From assembly GCF_042655435.1 (NCBI RefSeq), contig NZ_JBHSMG010000002.1, positions 682,001-746,000 on the forward strand: a DNA stretch of 64,000 bases, written 5' to 3'. This DNA comes from Lysinimonas soli (lineage in GTDB: Bacteria; Actinomycetota; Actinomycetes; Actinomycetales; Microbacteriaceae). The notes beneath the pieces are model-generated. The model was not told where the DNA came from, did no database searches, and saw nothing but the letters and a program-made list of their open reading frames with translations. Below, piece after piece: positions 23,713 to 32,400 of the stretch (within the stretch, counting starts at the first letter, position 1; the number at the start of each line of letters is the position of its first letter). The position numbers were made by a program, and so were the translations under genes.

Positions 23713-23790
23713 CCCGGTGGAGGGAAACCGCGCCGTCCACCGTTGAGGGGGAAGCCTCTCATTCTGTCGAGACTCCGGGGGGAGGTCACA

Positions 23791-25137
23791 ATGTCGATCA
23801 AGCGTTTCCGCGAACGTCTCGACCTGGGACGCGATGTCGACGACGCAGGCCTCGGCATCACCGAGGTGATCGTCGCCCTCATGGTCTTCACTCTCGTGAT
23901 CCTCGGCCTCGCGTATTCCCTCGTGACCATGACCAAGCTGGTCGCCGACGACCGCAACCGCGAGGTCGCCGCGGGCCTGGCATCCCAAGAAATCGACGAG
24001 GTGCGCGCCGTCGGTGACGCCTTCAAGGTGCAGGCCGCGCCCAACCAGACTCAGACCATCGGGTCGACGACGTACACGATCTCCCGCACGACCGCCTGGG
24101 TCAACACCGACGGCTCGTCGGCCACCTGCGGTGGCGCCGGCGGCAATCTGCAGTACAAGCGCGTCAGCGTCGAGGTGACTTGGGCGAGCATGCTGACCCT
24201 CAAGACCGCGGTGCGCAGTGACACGATCCTCGCACCGGCCACGCGGATCAACGACCCCAGCTACGGCACGATCCTCGTCTCGGTGACCGGAGCCGACGGG
24301 ACCGGTCGGGCGGGCGTCGCGGTGACCGCGACCGCGACCAGCGGCGGCGCCGCGGTCGGATCGATCCCGTCCACGGACAGCGACGGCTGCACCTACGCTC
24401 TGAAGGTCACCCCGGGAACGTACAAGGTCAGCGCCAACAAGTCCGGCTACGTCGACATCACGCAATCGACGGCCCCGAGCACCAGCGTGACCGTGGCGGC
24501 CGGCTCATCGCAGACCGCCTCGTTCAGCTACGACCTCGCTGCGAAGTACTCGCTCGCTTACGCCTCGAACTATGCGGGGACGGCGAAATTGCCAGACTCG
24601 CTGACGACCAACTTCATCAGTTCCGACGGAACGCTCGTGCTGACCACCAAGACGAGCCCGCTGAGCCTCTATCCGTCGACACAGGGCTACGCGGCCGTCG
24701 CCGGACACTACGTCTCGACCTCCACGATCACCTCGGGATGCCTCTCGGTCGATCCCGCCACCTGGGCCGCGGGCGCCGTCAATGGCGTGAGCATGGCCGA
24801 CGGGCAGCGACCGGCCGTCGGCGTGGCGGCCGGCGGAGCGGGGACCCTCCCGATCCCGATGGGGGTCATTCAGGTCTCGTCGTTGACCGCGACCACGATC
24901 TACGTCCGCGGAGTCGCGGCGCCCGCCGGAACCGGTGACCCCGGTTGCGTCGAGCTGACCAACTACACCTTCTCGGGGCTCACGATCGGTACGACCGCGT
25001 ACCTCGCGGCGCCGTTCGGCTCGTGGATCGTCTCGACCTCACTGACCGGGGCAGCGATGTCATCCAACGTCGCCCCGGCAACCACCGGAGAGATGACCGG
25101 AACCACCGTGACGCTCGACCCGCGGATGCCGTCATGA
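23791..25137 (+). CDS. PilV-like minor pilin with carboxypeptidase-regulatory-like domain
   Basis: Surface protein of 448 residues, probably carried in or at the tip of the pilus. The N-terminus has a class III-like prepilin signal: cleavage after Gly20 would leave LGITEVIVALMVFTLVILGLA with Glu25 at +5. About residues 165-250 form a beta-sandwich resembling a carboxypeptidase-regulatory-like domain (GRAGVAVTATATSGG, TPGTYKVSANKSGYVDI). The remaining 200 residues are Thr/Ser/Gly-rich beta structure of unknown fold. A strong ribosome site (GGGGGGAGG, 23777-23785) precedes ATG 23791; an upstream in-frame start is rejected. It overlaps the next gene by four bases. Confidence 0.85.
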   Translation: MSIKRFRERLDLGRDVDDAGLGITEVIVALMVFTLVILGLAYSLVTMTKLVADDRNREVAAGLASQEIDEVRAVGDAFKVQAAPNQTQTIGSTTYTISRTTAWVNTDGSSATCGGAGGNLQYKRVSVEVTWASMLTLKTAVRSDTILAPATRINDPSYGTILVSVTGADGTGRAGVAVTATATSGGAAVGSIPSTDSDGCTYALKVTPGTYKVSANKSGYVDITQSTAPSTSVTVAAGSSQTASFSYDLAAKYSLAYASNYAGTAKLPDSLTTNFISSDGTLVLTTKTSPLSLYPSTQGYAAVAGHYVSTSTITSGCLSVDPATWAAGAVNGVSMADGQRPAVGVAAGGAGTLPIPMGVIQVSSLTATTIYVRGVAAPAGTGDPGCVELTNYTFSGLTIGTTAYLAAPFGSWIVSTSLTGAAMSSNVAPATTGEMTGTTVTLDPRMPS

Positions 25138-25820
25138 TCCACCGCATGAAGGTGCGACTCGCGCACGAAGATCATGGGCTGAGCCTGACCGAGTTGCTCG
25201 TCGCCTCGATGCTGACCCTGCTGATCATCGTGATGGTGGGAACGATGTTCGCGAACACCGCGCAACTGACCTCGAACGCGACGCAGAATCGGAACTCGAA
25301 CACGGTCGCCTCGAACATCGCCAACGAACTGCGCACGGTCATCGGGCTCGCGGTTCAGGTTCCGGTCTCGGGCTCGACCACCCCGCTTCCGGCCGTCAGT
25401 TCGGGCAGTGACAGCGTCCTCGTGATCTACTCCCTCGTCGACGTGACCGACCCGAGCAACCCGGCCCCGACGCGGGTCACCTTCGACAGCAGCACGGGGA
25501 GCCTGATCGAAAGCCGCTGTGTCGGCAAGTCGGTTTCGGGCTTCTGGACCTTCTCCAGTTGCGCGTCCAGCTCGACCCGGAACCTCGGTGGCGTCATCAC
25601 CGCCCCGACGCCCTCGCAACTGCCGCTCTTCACCTACGTCAACGGTACTGGTGGCGCCCTTGCGCTCGCGGCGGGGTCGCTTTCCAGCGCGTCGCTCCCG
25701 CTTGTCGCCTCCATCACGGTTTCGGTCAAGGTGCAGGCCCCCGGCTCGAAGACCGCACCGGTGTACTTCTCGTCGAATGTCGGAATGCCCAACATCGGCC
25801 TTCAGCAGGGGAGCTCCTGA
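25134..25820 (+). CDS. PilW-like minor pilin
   Basis: Minor pilin-like protein of 228 residues. Prepilin signal: EDHG then LSLTELLVASMLTLLIIVMV, with cleavage after Gly15 and Glu20 at +5. The head region is beta-rich with two cysteines (ESRCVGKS and FSSCASS). It is translationally coupled to the genes on both sides (ATGA with the previous, TGATG with the next). Minor pilins of this kind usually start fibre assembly or sit at the tip. Confidence 0.82.
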   Translation: MIHRMKVRLAHEDHGLSLTELLVASMLTLLIIVMVGTMFANTAQLTSNATQNRNSNTVASNIANELRTVIGLAVQVPVSGSTTPLPAVSSGSDSVLVIYSLVDVTDPSNPAPTRVTFDSSTGSLIESRCVGKSVSGFWTFSSCASSSTRNLGGVITAPTPSQLPLFTYVNGTGGALALAAGSLSSASLPLVASITVSVKVQAPGSKTAPVYFSSNVGMPNIGLQQGSS

Positions 25821-27634
25821 TGATCCGCAGCCTGATCCGACGCCTCGACGCCGACGAGCGGGGCATCGCGCTGCCCGTCGTGCTCGGCCTGGGGCTCGTC
25901 ATGCTTCTGCTCGTCTCGGCGGCGCTCGAGTCGGTGACCGGCGGGGTGCGCAAGACCAGCACCGACGAAGACATGGCCGGCGCCCGAAGTGCCGCGTATG
26001 CGGGCGTCGAGGAGTACCAGAGCCGTCTCGCGAACGACAGCACCTACTACAAGTTCGGCAACCCGAATGCGGCCTTCAGCGCGAGCTCGAAGGCCCTGCT
26101 CAGCCTCCCGACCGGGACCAACGCCAACCCGGCCTTCAACATCTCGGCCTCGCAGCCGTGGGCGAAGATCCCGGGTTCCACCGATGCCTCGTATCGCTAC
26201 GAGGTGGACATCTCGGACTACGGCAACAAGGGCATCGTGCGGCTTCGCTCGACCGGCAAGGTGGGGTCGAGCGTGGTCTCTCTGGTGGCCGACCTGCGCC
26301 AGAGCGGCTTCATCGACTTCCTCTACTTCACCAGCTACGAAGAACTCGATCCCGCCTTCAACGCCAAGTACCGCACCACGCTGCCGCAGCCCTGCGACGC
26401 TTTCCTGTGGGCATCGCCGACCCGCCCCAGCGACTGCAGCCAGCGCATCCAGTTCGGGCAGTTCGACGAGCTCCACGGCCCGGTGCACAGCAACGACACC
26501 CTCGATATCTGCGGAGCGACGTTCGACGGAACGGTCACGACCTCGAACCCGACCGCCGCGTATGACGTGCCCAACGGATGCCCCGCCGCGACCTTCAAGG
26601 TCAGCAAGCCGGTCTACGAGAAGTCGCTCGACATGCCGCCAACCAACTCGCAGATGAAGAAGGAGACGCGCAACGACCTGCCCGCCGACGTCCCGAACCC
26701 GGGCTGCCTGTACACGGGACCCACGAGCATCACCTTCACCAGCGACGGCAACATGAGGGTCGTCTCGCCGTACACGAAGGTGACGCAGACCACCGCGAAC
26801 GCCGCCGGTGCGGACATCAGCGGCACGACGCCCGCGAAGTGCGGCAAGATCTCGGACCTGCAGAGCACGGCAGGTGCCGTGATCCCGGTGCTCGACCTCA
26901 ACCTGGTGTTCGTGCAGAACGTGCCGAGTGTCAGCACCGATCCCAACTACTGGGCGTCGAACAAGACCCCGACGGGCTTCAGCTGCCTCTCCTTCGGCGG
27001 AGTGTCCAACGCCGGCTGGTCGTTCGGGACGACCCGCTACCCGCTGGCCAACGAGGTCACGCCGTCGACGTCGACCACCGACACGCCGGCATATGGATGC
27101 CGTAACGGCGACCTCTTCGTCAGCGGCACCGAACACGGGCGCACGACGATCGCCGCCTACAACTACGTCTATGTCACGGGGAACATCACCTATGCCGACC
27201 CGAGCAACGACATCCTCGGAATCGTCGGTCAGAATGCGATCTGGGTGTGGAACCCCATCACGAAGTCGGGTTCGGGCTGGAGCACGAGCTATGCGTATGG
27301 GGCTCCCGGACCGAACCGCACCATCGACGCCGCCATGCTCTCGGTCGCCCACACCCTCCAGGTGCAGAACTACGACGCCAACGGAACCGGGTTGGGCAAT
27401 CGGGGTACCTTGACGATTCTGGGCGCGATTGCGCAGAAGTACCGAGGGACCGTGGCGACGAGCAACGGCAGCGGGGGAGTGGCGACAGGCTATGCGAAGG
27501 ACTACCAGTACGACACTCGCCTGCGTTATACGGCTCCACCCAAGTTCCTCACCCCGGTCTCGACCACTTACGGAGTGACGCAGTACTCGGGAGTGAAGGC
27601 GGCCTACAACGCCGACGGGAGCCCAGCCCCATGA
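25820..27634 (+). CDS. PilX-like large pilus-assembly/tip protein
   Basis: Protein of 604 residues with a short basic N-terminus, one membrane helix (about 15-38, GIALPVVLGLGLVMLLLVSAALES) and a long extracellular part rich in Asn, Thr, Ser and Tyr with several cysteines. The N-terminal GIALPVVLG followed by polar residues matches PilX-like proteins of actinobacterial type IV pilus loci, where a classical prepilin site is weak or absent. DELHGPVHSNDTLDICGA and similar segments suggest a large beta-helical adhesin-like domain, but no named domain was recognised. Overlaps the genes before (1 base) and after (4 bases). Confidence 0.78.
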   Translation: MIRSLIRRLDADERGIALPVVLGLGLVMLLLVSAALESVTGGVRKTSTDEDMAGARSAAYAGVEEYQSRLANDSTYYKFGNPNAAFSASSKALLSLPTGTNANPAFNISASQPWAKIPGSTDASYRYEVDISDYGNKGIVRLRSTGKVGSSVVSLVADLRQSGFIDFLYFTSYEELDPAFNAKYRTTLPQPCDAFLWASPTRPSDCSQRIQFGQFDELHGPVHSNDTLDICGATFDGTVTTSNPTAAYDVPNGCPAATFKVSKPVYEKSLDMPPTNSQMKKETRNDLPADVPNPGCLYTGPTSITFTSDGNMRVVSPYTKVTQTTANAAGADISGTTPAKCGKISDLQSTAGAVIPVLDLNLVFVQNVPSVSTDPNYWASNKTPTGFSCLSFGGVSNAGWSFGTTRYPLANEVTPSTSTTDTPAYGCRNGDLFVSGTEHGRTTIAAYNYVYVTGNITYADPSNDILGIVGQNAIWVWNPITKSGSGWSTSYAYGAPGPNRTIDAAMLSVAHTLQVQNYDANGTGLGNRGTLTILGAIAQKYRGTVATSNGSGGVATGYAKDYQYDTRLRYTAPPKFLTPVSTTYGVTQYSGVKAAYNADGSPAP

Positions 27635-28470
27635 TGATCCTCGCCGCATCGCTGCTCATCGCCTTCGTGGGCATCACCGGTCTCGCGATCGGCTCGTTCC
27701 TCAACGTGGTGGTCTACCGCGTGCCCGCCGGCATGTCGGTCGTGCGGCCGCGTTCGGCGTGCCCGAACTGCGGGCATGAGATCACGGCGCGCGACAACGT
27801 CCCGGTGCTGTCGTGGCTGCTGCTCGGCGGCAAGTGCCGCTCGTGCGCCGAGCGGATCTCGAAGCGCTATCCGCTGGTCGAGTTGGCGGGTGCCGCCGCC
27901 TTCGTGCTCGTCGCGATCTGGGCCGCGCCCACGCTGTCGACCGCCACGGATGTGACCACCGCGATCGCGGCCGTGCTCCGCCTGGTGGCCTTCCTCTATC
28001 TCGCGGCGATCTCGGTCGCGCTCGCGATCATCGACATCGAGACGCATCGGCTCCCGAACGTGATCGTGCTGCCCGGCTACGGCGTCGGCATCGTGCTGCT
28101 GGGAGTGGCCGCGCTTCTGCAGGGCGACATCGCCGGGTTGATCCGCATGGCGGCGGGTGCCGCCATCCTGTTCGCGTTCTATCTGCTTCTGGCGATCATC
28201 TCGCCGCGCGGCATGGGCATGGGCGACGTCAAGCTCGCCGGAGTGCTCGGACTCTTCCTCGGCTCTCTGGGCTGGGGTCAGCTGGCGGTCGGGGCGGGCG
28301 CGGCGTTCGTGCTCGGCGGGCTGTTCGGCGTCGTTCTGATGGTCATGAAGCGTGCCGGTCGCAAGAGCGGCATCCCGTTCGGTCCCTGGATGTTGCTGGG
28401 GGCCTGGATCGGGGTTTTCGCGGGTCAGGCGATCGCGGGGGGTTACCTCGCGCTCGTCGGTCTGCTCTGA
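27631..28470 (+). CDS. pilD: Prepilin peptidase PilD (A24 family)
   Basis: Membrane aspartyl protease of 279 residues that removes prepilin leaders and often methylates the new N-terminus. The N-terminal GSFLNVVVYR and the zinc site C44/C47 with C69/C72 (CPNCGHE, CRSCAERI) are complete, which favours a bifunctional peptidase-methyltransferase. Catalytic aspartates are D135 (AIIDIETHRLP) and D199 (GMGMGDVKLAG). About eight membrane segments. Its ATG overlaps the preceding stop (ATGA). Confidence 0.95.
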   Translation: MMILAASLLIAFVGITGLAIGSFLNVVVYRVPAGMSVVRPRSACPNCGHEITARDNVPVLSWLLLGGKCRSCAERISKRYPLVELAGAAAFVLVAIWAAPTLSTATDVTTAIAAVLRLVAFLYLAAISVALAIIDIETHRLPNVIVLPGYGVGIVLLGVAALLQGDIAGLIRMAAGAAILFAFYLLLAIISPRGMGMGDVKLAGVLGLFLGSLGWGQLAVGAGAAFVLGGLFGVVLMVMKRAGRKSGIPFGPWMLLGAWIGVFAGQAIAGGYLALVGLL

Positions 28471-28488
28471 GTGGGGGAGAAGAAGGGT

Positions 28489-29538
28489 ATGGCTAGATCA
28501 GTCGTCGGGCTCGACATCGGGCATGGAGTGCTGCGCGCGGCGGAGGTGGCCAATCCGGCCAAGCCCCGCCCCACGCTGCTGCGCTACCACGAGATGTCGG
28601 TGCCCATCGAGGCAGTCAACCGAGGCGAGGTCACCGATCCCGCCCTCGTCGCACAGGCGCTCAAGGTCATGTGGTCGCGGGCGAAGTTCGGCACCAAGGA
28701 CGTCGTGCTCGGCATGGGCAATCAGCGCGTGCTCTCGCGCGACTACAGCGTGCGAGCACAGCCGCTCAACCGCATCCGCGAGTCGTTGCCCTTCCAGGTG
28801 CAGGATCTGCTGCCGGTCCCGGTGGCGGACGCCCTGCTCGACTTCTACCCGATCTCGCGTGAGATGACCGATCAGGGCCCGATGATCAACGGCCTGCTCG
28901 TCGCCGCGATCAAGGATGCCGTGCTCGGCAACGTCGAGGCCGTCGAGGCGGCCGGACTGCACGTGGCCGAGGTCGACCTGATCCCGTTCGCCCTCACCCG
29001 GCTGCTGCTCGGATCGGCGAGCACGACCGGCGTCACGGCGCTCGTCGATATCGGAGCCTCGACGACCAACGTCGTCATGGCGGTGGGCGGGGTGCCGCAC
29101 TTCGTGCGCGTCCTCCCGTCGGGAAGCCGCGACATCAGCGACGCGATCGTCGCCAAGCACGGCATCGCCTTCGACGACGCCGACCGGATCAAGCGCCAGT
29201 TCGGCGTCGCGCCGAACGTCGTCACCCCGGAGCAGCGACCTGTGATCGACACGATCCACGCCGCGACGGGGGAGCTGCTCGGCAGCGTGCGCAACACGAT
29301 CAGCTACTTCGTCAACAGCCGCCCCACCCTGCCGGTCACCCAGTTGATGCTGAGCGGCGGCGGGGCGGACATGCCCGGGATCCGCGAGGCATTCGCCGAG
29401 CTGACCCGCCTGCCCGTCGTGGAGGCCGACCCGTTCGGTCACATCGCGATCGCCAAATCCATCGCCTCCGAGGGCCTGCGGACCGCCCGGAGCAAAGCGC
29501 CGGTCGCGATCGGCCTCGCCGTAGGGAGCCTCGCATGA
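28489..29538 (+). CDS. pilM: Pilus assembly protein PilM (actin-like)
   Basis: Cytoplasmic actin-fold ATP-binding protein of 349 residues that docks on the PilN tail and links it to the ATPases. The first phosphate loop is VVGLDIGHGVLRAAEV at the N-terminus; the second is ALVDIGASTTNVVMAVGG near 185-205; a third glycine-rich loop is QLMLSGGGADMPGI. ATG 28489 has GGGGGAG about eight bases upstream; an in-frame GTG at 28471 lies upstream of that site and is less likely. Stop overlaps the pilN start by four bases. Confidence 0.92.
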   Translation: MARSVVGLDIGHGVLRAAEVANPAKPRPTLLRYHEMSVPIEAVNRGEVTDPALVAQALKVMWSRAKFGTKDVVLGMGNQRVLSRDYSVRAQPLNRIRESLPFQVQDLLPVPVADALLDFYPISREMTDQGPMINGLLVAAIKDAVLGNVEAVEAAGLHVAEVDLIPFALTRLLLGSASTTGVTALVDIGASTTNVVMAVGGVPHFVRVLPSGSRDISDAIVAKHGIAFDDADRIKRQFGVAPNVVTPEQRPVIDTIHAATGELLGSVRNTISYFVNSRPTLPVTQLMLSGGGADMPGIREAFAELTRLPVVEADPFGHIAIAKSIASEGLRTARSKAPVAIGLAVGSLA

Positions 29539-30347
29539 GCCTCGCATTCCTGACCAAGCCGATCGGCGGATCCAAGAAGGATGCCGCCGACGAGCCCGAC
29601 AAGCCTGGCCGGGGCAAGCCGGCCGGTCCGGTCCGCAGCCCCGCCGCTTCGTCGCATGTCGCCGTCGGGGGAGCCCCCCGGGTCGACCTGATGCCTCCCG
29701 AGGTACGCCTCAAGCGTTCCCAGCTGCGCACGCGCCGATCACTGCGGCTCGCGCTCCTCGGCGTGCTTCTCGTCGTCGTCGTCGCGTGTGGTGGTGCATG
29801 GGCTTGGAACACGGTCGCGCAGACCTCCCTGGTCGCGGCGCAGGCCGAGCAACAGGCGCTGGTCGTGCAGCAGACCCAGTACTCGAAGGTCACCGCGGTC
29901 AAAGATGGAATCGCCTTGATCCAGGCCGGCCAGGTGGTGGGGGACTCGACCGAGATCGACTGGCAGGCCTATCTGACGAAGCTCCAGGCCACGCTCCCGG
30001 CGGGCGTGACACTCTCGACCGTGACGATCGACACGGCCGATCCGCTCAAGACCTATGCCCAGACCTCGGTTCCGCTGCAAGGTGGCCGCATCGCGACCCT
30101 GGCGTTCACCGCGACGAGCGCTTCGCTGCCGTCCATCCCGGTGTGGCTCAACGGGCTCGAGACCCTTCCCGGCTTCGTCGACGCGACTCCCGGGCAGGTG
30201 TCGCTGAGCAGCGGCGTCTACACCGCCGATGTCACGATGCACATCGGTCCGGCCGCGTTCGCCAACCGCTTCACGCCGGCGACAAAGACACCGACCAGCG
30301 CCGCCACGCCTGGCACGTCGGGCACCTCGACCACAGGAGGGAACTGA
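29535..30347 (+). CDS. pilN: Pilus assembly protein PilN
   Basis: Bitopic membrane protein of 270 residues, part of the alignment complex with PilM and PilO. The cytoplasmic tail carries the PilM-binding segment in a divergent form, RVDLMPPEV at 49-57 (INLLP in diderms). One membrane helix, 71-92, is followed by a coiled coil (VAAQAEQQALVVQQTQYSKV) and a ferredoxin-like external domain. The C-terminus is Thr/Ser/Ala-rich. Because the host is monoderm, the outer domain lies in the cell-wall space. Confidence 0.88.
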   Translation: MSLAFLTKPIGGSKKDAADEPDKPGRGKPAGPVRSPAASSHVAVGGAPRVDLMPPEVRLKRSQLRTRRSLRLALLGVLLVVVVACGGAWAWNTVAQTSLVAAQAEQQALVVQQTQYSKVTAVKDGIALIQAGQVVGDSTEIDWQAYLTKLQATLPAGVTLSTVTIDTADPLKTYAQTSVPLQGGRIATLAFTATSASLPSIPVWLNGLETLPGFVDATPGQVSLSSGVYTADVTMHIGPAAFANRFTPATKTPTSAATPGTSGTSTTGGN

Positions 30348-30348
30348 C

Positions 30349-31164
30349 ATGCAGTCCCATCGCATTCTCAGCGCGTTCACCATCTTCCTGATGGTCGTCT
30401 TGGTCGCCGCCGGGTGGTTCCTCGTCGCGCAGCCGCAACTCGCGTCCGCGTCCTCGGCGAACAGCAGTCTCACGGGCGTTCAAGCCCAGATTCAGACCGC
30501 TCAGAGCACGATCGTGCGCTTGAAGAGCGAGCAGAAGAACCTGCCGGAGCTCACCAAGAAGCTGGAGGCGCTGCGCCTCTCGATCCCGCAGGAGGCGAAC
30601 AGCTCGGCGTACATCGACGGCATCGACGCCCTGGCCGCGGCGTCGGGGGTCACGGTGACGGGCCTTCAGGTGGAGGATGCGGTCGCCTACTCCCCGCCTG
30701 CTCCCGCGGCGTCCACGACGCCGCCGACCGGCGCGACGCCCGCGCCGACGGCGACGCCGACCGCGGCTGCGACGGCCCCGACGACCCCGAAGTCGCCCAC
30801 GGCGTGGGTCGCCCCCACCGATCCACGCATCACGGGGACGAACTTCATCGCGATCCCGGTCTCGGTGACGACGGAGGGCGACTGGCCGAGCACGCTGAGC
30901 TTCGTCAAGGGGCTTCAGAGCGGGCAACGCCTGTTCCTGGTCACGGGCATCTCGACGACGCACAGTGCTGACAAGCCCAATCTGATCAGCGCGACCGTCA
31001 AGGGCTACATCTACGTGCTGCTCGACCCGAAGTCGGCGAAGGTCGAGACGGCAACGTCGACACCCACACCCACCCCGACGCCGACGCCCACCGCGTCGTC
31101 GTCCCCGAACCCGTCGGGCTCTGCGACGCCCACTCCGACGCCGAGCCCGACGCCTACCAAGTAG
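30349..31164 (+). CDS. pilO: Pilus assembly protein PilO with Thr-Pro-rich linker and tail
   Basis: Bitopic protein of 271 residues, partner of PilN. One membrane helix at 10-28; a coiled coil at about 38-80 (VQAQIQTAQSTIVRLKSEQKN, LPELTKKLEALRLSIP); then the usual SSAYIDGIDALAAASGV motif. Two features are unusual: a Pro/Ala/Thr linker at 115-150 splits the folded domain, and the last 40 residues are a Thr-Pro repeat tail like those that span cell walls. The ATG at 30349 has AGGAGGG (30335-30341) upstream. Confidence 0.87.
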   Translation: MQSHRILSAFTIFLMVVLVAAGWFLVAQPQLASASSANSSLTGVQAQIQTAQSTIVRLKSEQKNLPELTKKLEALRLSIPQEANSSAYIDGIDALAAASGVTVTGLQVEDAVAYSPPAPAASTTPPTGATPAPTATPTAAATAPTTPKSPTAWVAPTDPRITGTNFIAIPVSVTTEGDWPSTLSFVKGLQSGQRLFLVTGISTTHSADKPNLISATVKGYIYVLLDPKSAKVETATSTPTPTPTPTPTASSSPNPSGSATPTPTPSPTPTK

Positions 31165-31186
31165 CCCCGCAGCATCCGGCTACGAG

Positions 31187-31225
31187 AGGGGCCGTCCGTC
31201 CGCGCACAGCGGAACGGGCGGCCCC
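31187..31225 (+). terminator. Pilus operon terminator
   Basis: Stem AGGGGCCGTCCGT.CCG paired with CGGAACGGGCGGCCCCT (one bulge, one G-U), 22 bases after pilO. Confidence 0.75.
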
Positions 31226-31233
31226 TGCTCACG

Positions 31234-31262
31234 TTGCGGCAAGTTACGCGGGCGACTACACT
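31234..31262 (+). promoter_or_regulatory. str operon (rpsL) promoter
   Basis: TTGCGG (31234-31239) and TACACT (31257-31262) with a 17-base spacer, a near-consensus housekeeping promoter. The predicted start near 31269 gives a leader of about 200 bases. Confidence 0.65.
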
Positions 31263-31268
31263 CGACCG

Positions 31269-31469
31269 GGTGTGTGCGCGTCACGCACGCTTCCCCTGCC
31301 TCGAAACCGAACCGACTCGAAATGGTCGGGTCTGTTCCGTGCGCGGGAAGGGCCGAGCGGCCCCCACGGCATATCCGCCAGCAGTCCCGGAACGATTCCG
31401 GTCCGGGTGACGGATTGCGATGGAAGTCCATCAACCGCTGTCACCGTGCAGCGACAACAAGGAGCAATT
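31269..31469 (+). promoter_or_regulatory. Untranslated leader of the str operon
   Basis: About 200 bases without a credible gene. One small hairpin is visible (31406-31411 with 31440-31445). An open frame continues upstream from rpsL through this region, but it has no ribosome site and no S12 homology. The ribosome site AAGGAG lies just before TTG 31470. Confidence 0.4.
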
Positions 31470-31844
31470 TTGCCCACCATTCAGCAGTTGGTCCGCAAGG
31501 GCCGCACGCCGAAGGTCGTCAAGACCAAGGCACCGGCCCTCAAGGCCAACCCGCAGCAGCGCGGCGTCTGCACGCGCGTCTACACGACGACCCCGAAGAA
31601 GCCGAACTCGGCTCTGCGCAAGGTCGCCCGCGTCAAGCTCTCCAACGGCACCGAGGTCACCGCCTACATCCCCGGCGAGGGCCACAACCTTCAGGAGCAC
31701 TCGATGGTGCTCGTGCGCGGCGGCCGTGTGAAGGACCTCCCCGGCGTGCGCTACAAGATCATCCGCGGCGCCCTCGACACCCAGGCGGTCAAGAACCGCA
31801 AGCAGGCTCGCAGCCGCTACGGCGCGAAGATGGATAAGAAGTAA
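31470..31844 (+). CDS. rpsL: 30S ribosomal protein S12
   Basis: Decoding-centre protein of 124 residues, the standard length. TTG start at 31470 with GGAG five bases upstream; the longer open frame is rejected. The streptomycin-related lysines in TPKKPNSALRK and EHSMVLVRGGRVKDLPGV are both wild type. First gene of rpsL-rpsG-fusA-tuf. Confidence 0.98.
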   Translation: MPTIQQLVRKGRTPKVVKTKAPALKANPQQRGVCTRVYTTTPKKPNSALRKVARVKLSNGTEVTAYIPGEGHNLQEHSMVLVRGGRVKDLPGVRYKIIRGALDTQAVKNRKQARSRYGAKMDKK

Positions 31845-32314
31845 TGCCTCGTAAAGGACCCGCTCCGAAGCGCCCCGTCGTCGCCGATCCGGTGTACGGC
31901 GCCCCCGTCGTGAGCCAACTCGTCAACAAGATCCTCGTGGATGGCAAGAAGGGCCTCGCCGAGCGCATCGTCTACGACGCGCTCGCCGGTGTCGGCACCA
32001 AGTCCGGTCAGGACGCGGTCGTCGTGCTCAAGAAGGCGCTCGACAACGTGCGCCCCACTCTCGAGGTCAAGAGCCGCCGCGTCGGTGGCTCGACCTACCA
32101 GGTGCCCGTCGAGGTCAAGCCGCACCGCGCCAACACGCTCGCGCTGCGCTGGCTGACGAGCTACGCCAAGTCGCGTCGTGAGAAGACCATGACCGAGCGC
32201 CTGACCAACGAAATCCTGGATGCCTCGAACGGCCTGGGTGCCGCGGTCAAGCGCCGCGAAGACACCCACAAGATGGCCGAGTCGAACAAGGCTTTTGCGC
32301 ATTACCGCTGGTAG
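31844..32314 (+). CDS. rpsG: 30S ribosomal protein S7
   Basis: Primary assembly protein of the 30S head, 156 residues, complete from MPRKGPAPKRPV to the C-terminal NKAFAHYRW. ATG overlaps the rpsL stop (TAATG), so translation is coupled. In other bacteria S7 represses its own operon. Confidence 0.98.
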   Translation: MPRKGPAPKRPVVADPVYGAPVVSQLVNKILVDGKKGLAERIVYDALAGVGTKSGQDAVVVLKKALDNVRPTLEVKSRRVGGSTYQVPVEVKPHRANTLALRWLTSYAKSRREKTMTERLTNEILDASNGLGAAVKRREDTHKMAESNKAFAHYRW

Positions 32315-32324
32315 TTCTCGTTGA

Positions 32325-32362
32325 TCGAGCCTGTCGAGATCAACCGGTCTCGACAGGCTCGA
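32325..32362. repeat. Palindrome TCGAGCCTGTCGAGA, 15-bp perfect arms
   Basis: Arms 32325-32339 and 32348-32362 around an eight-base loop in the rpsG-fusA gap. The arm sequence resembles a short palindrome common between genes in actinobacteria; here it could act as an attenuator or mRNA stabiliser. Confidence 0.75.
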
Positions 32363-32400
32363 CCACCGTTTCACGCAACATCAAGAGGAAGTAGTACAAG

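Noticed and set aside
24945..25133. Longer start for the PilW-like protein
   Set aside because: It overlaps the PilV-like gene in another frame; ATG 25134 gives a proper prepilin leader and ATGA coupling.
31272..31469. 66-codon in-frame N-terminal extension of rpsL
   Set aside because: No ribosome site and no S12 likeness; TTG 31470 with GGAG upstream gives the standard 124 residues.
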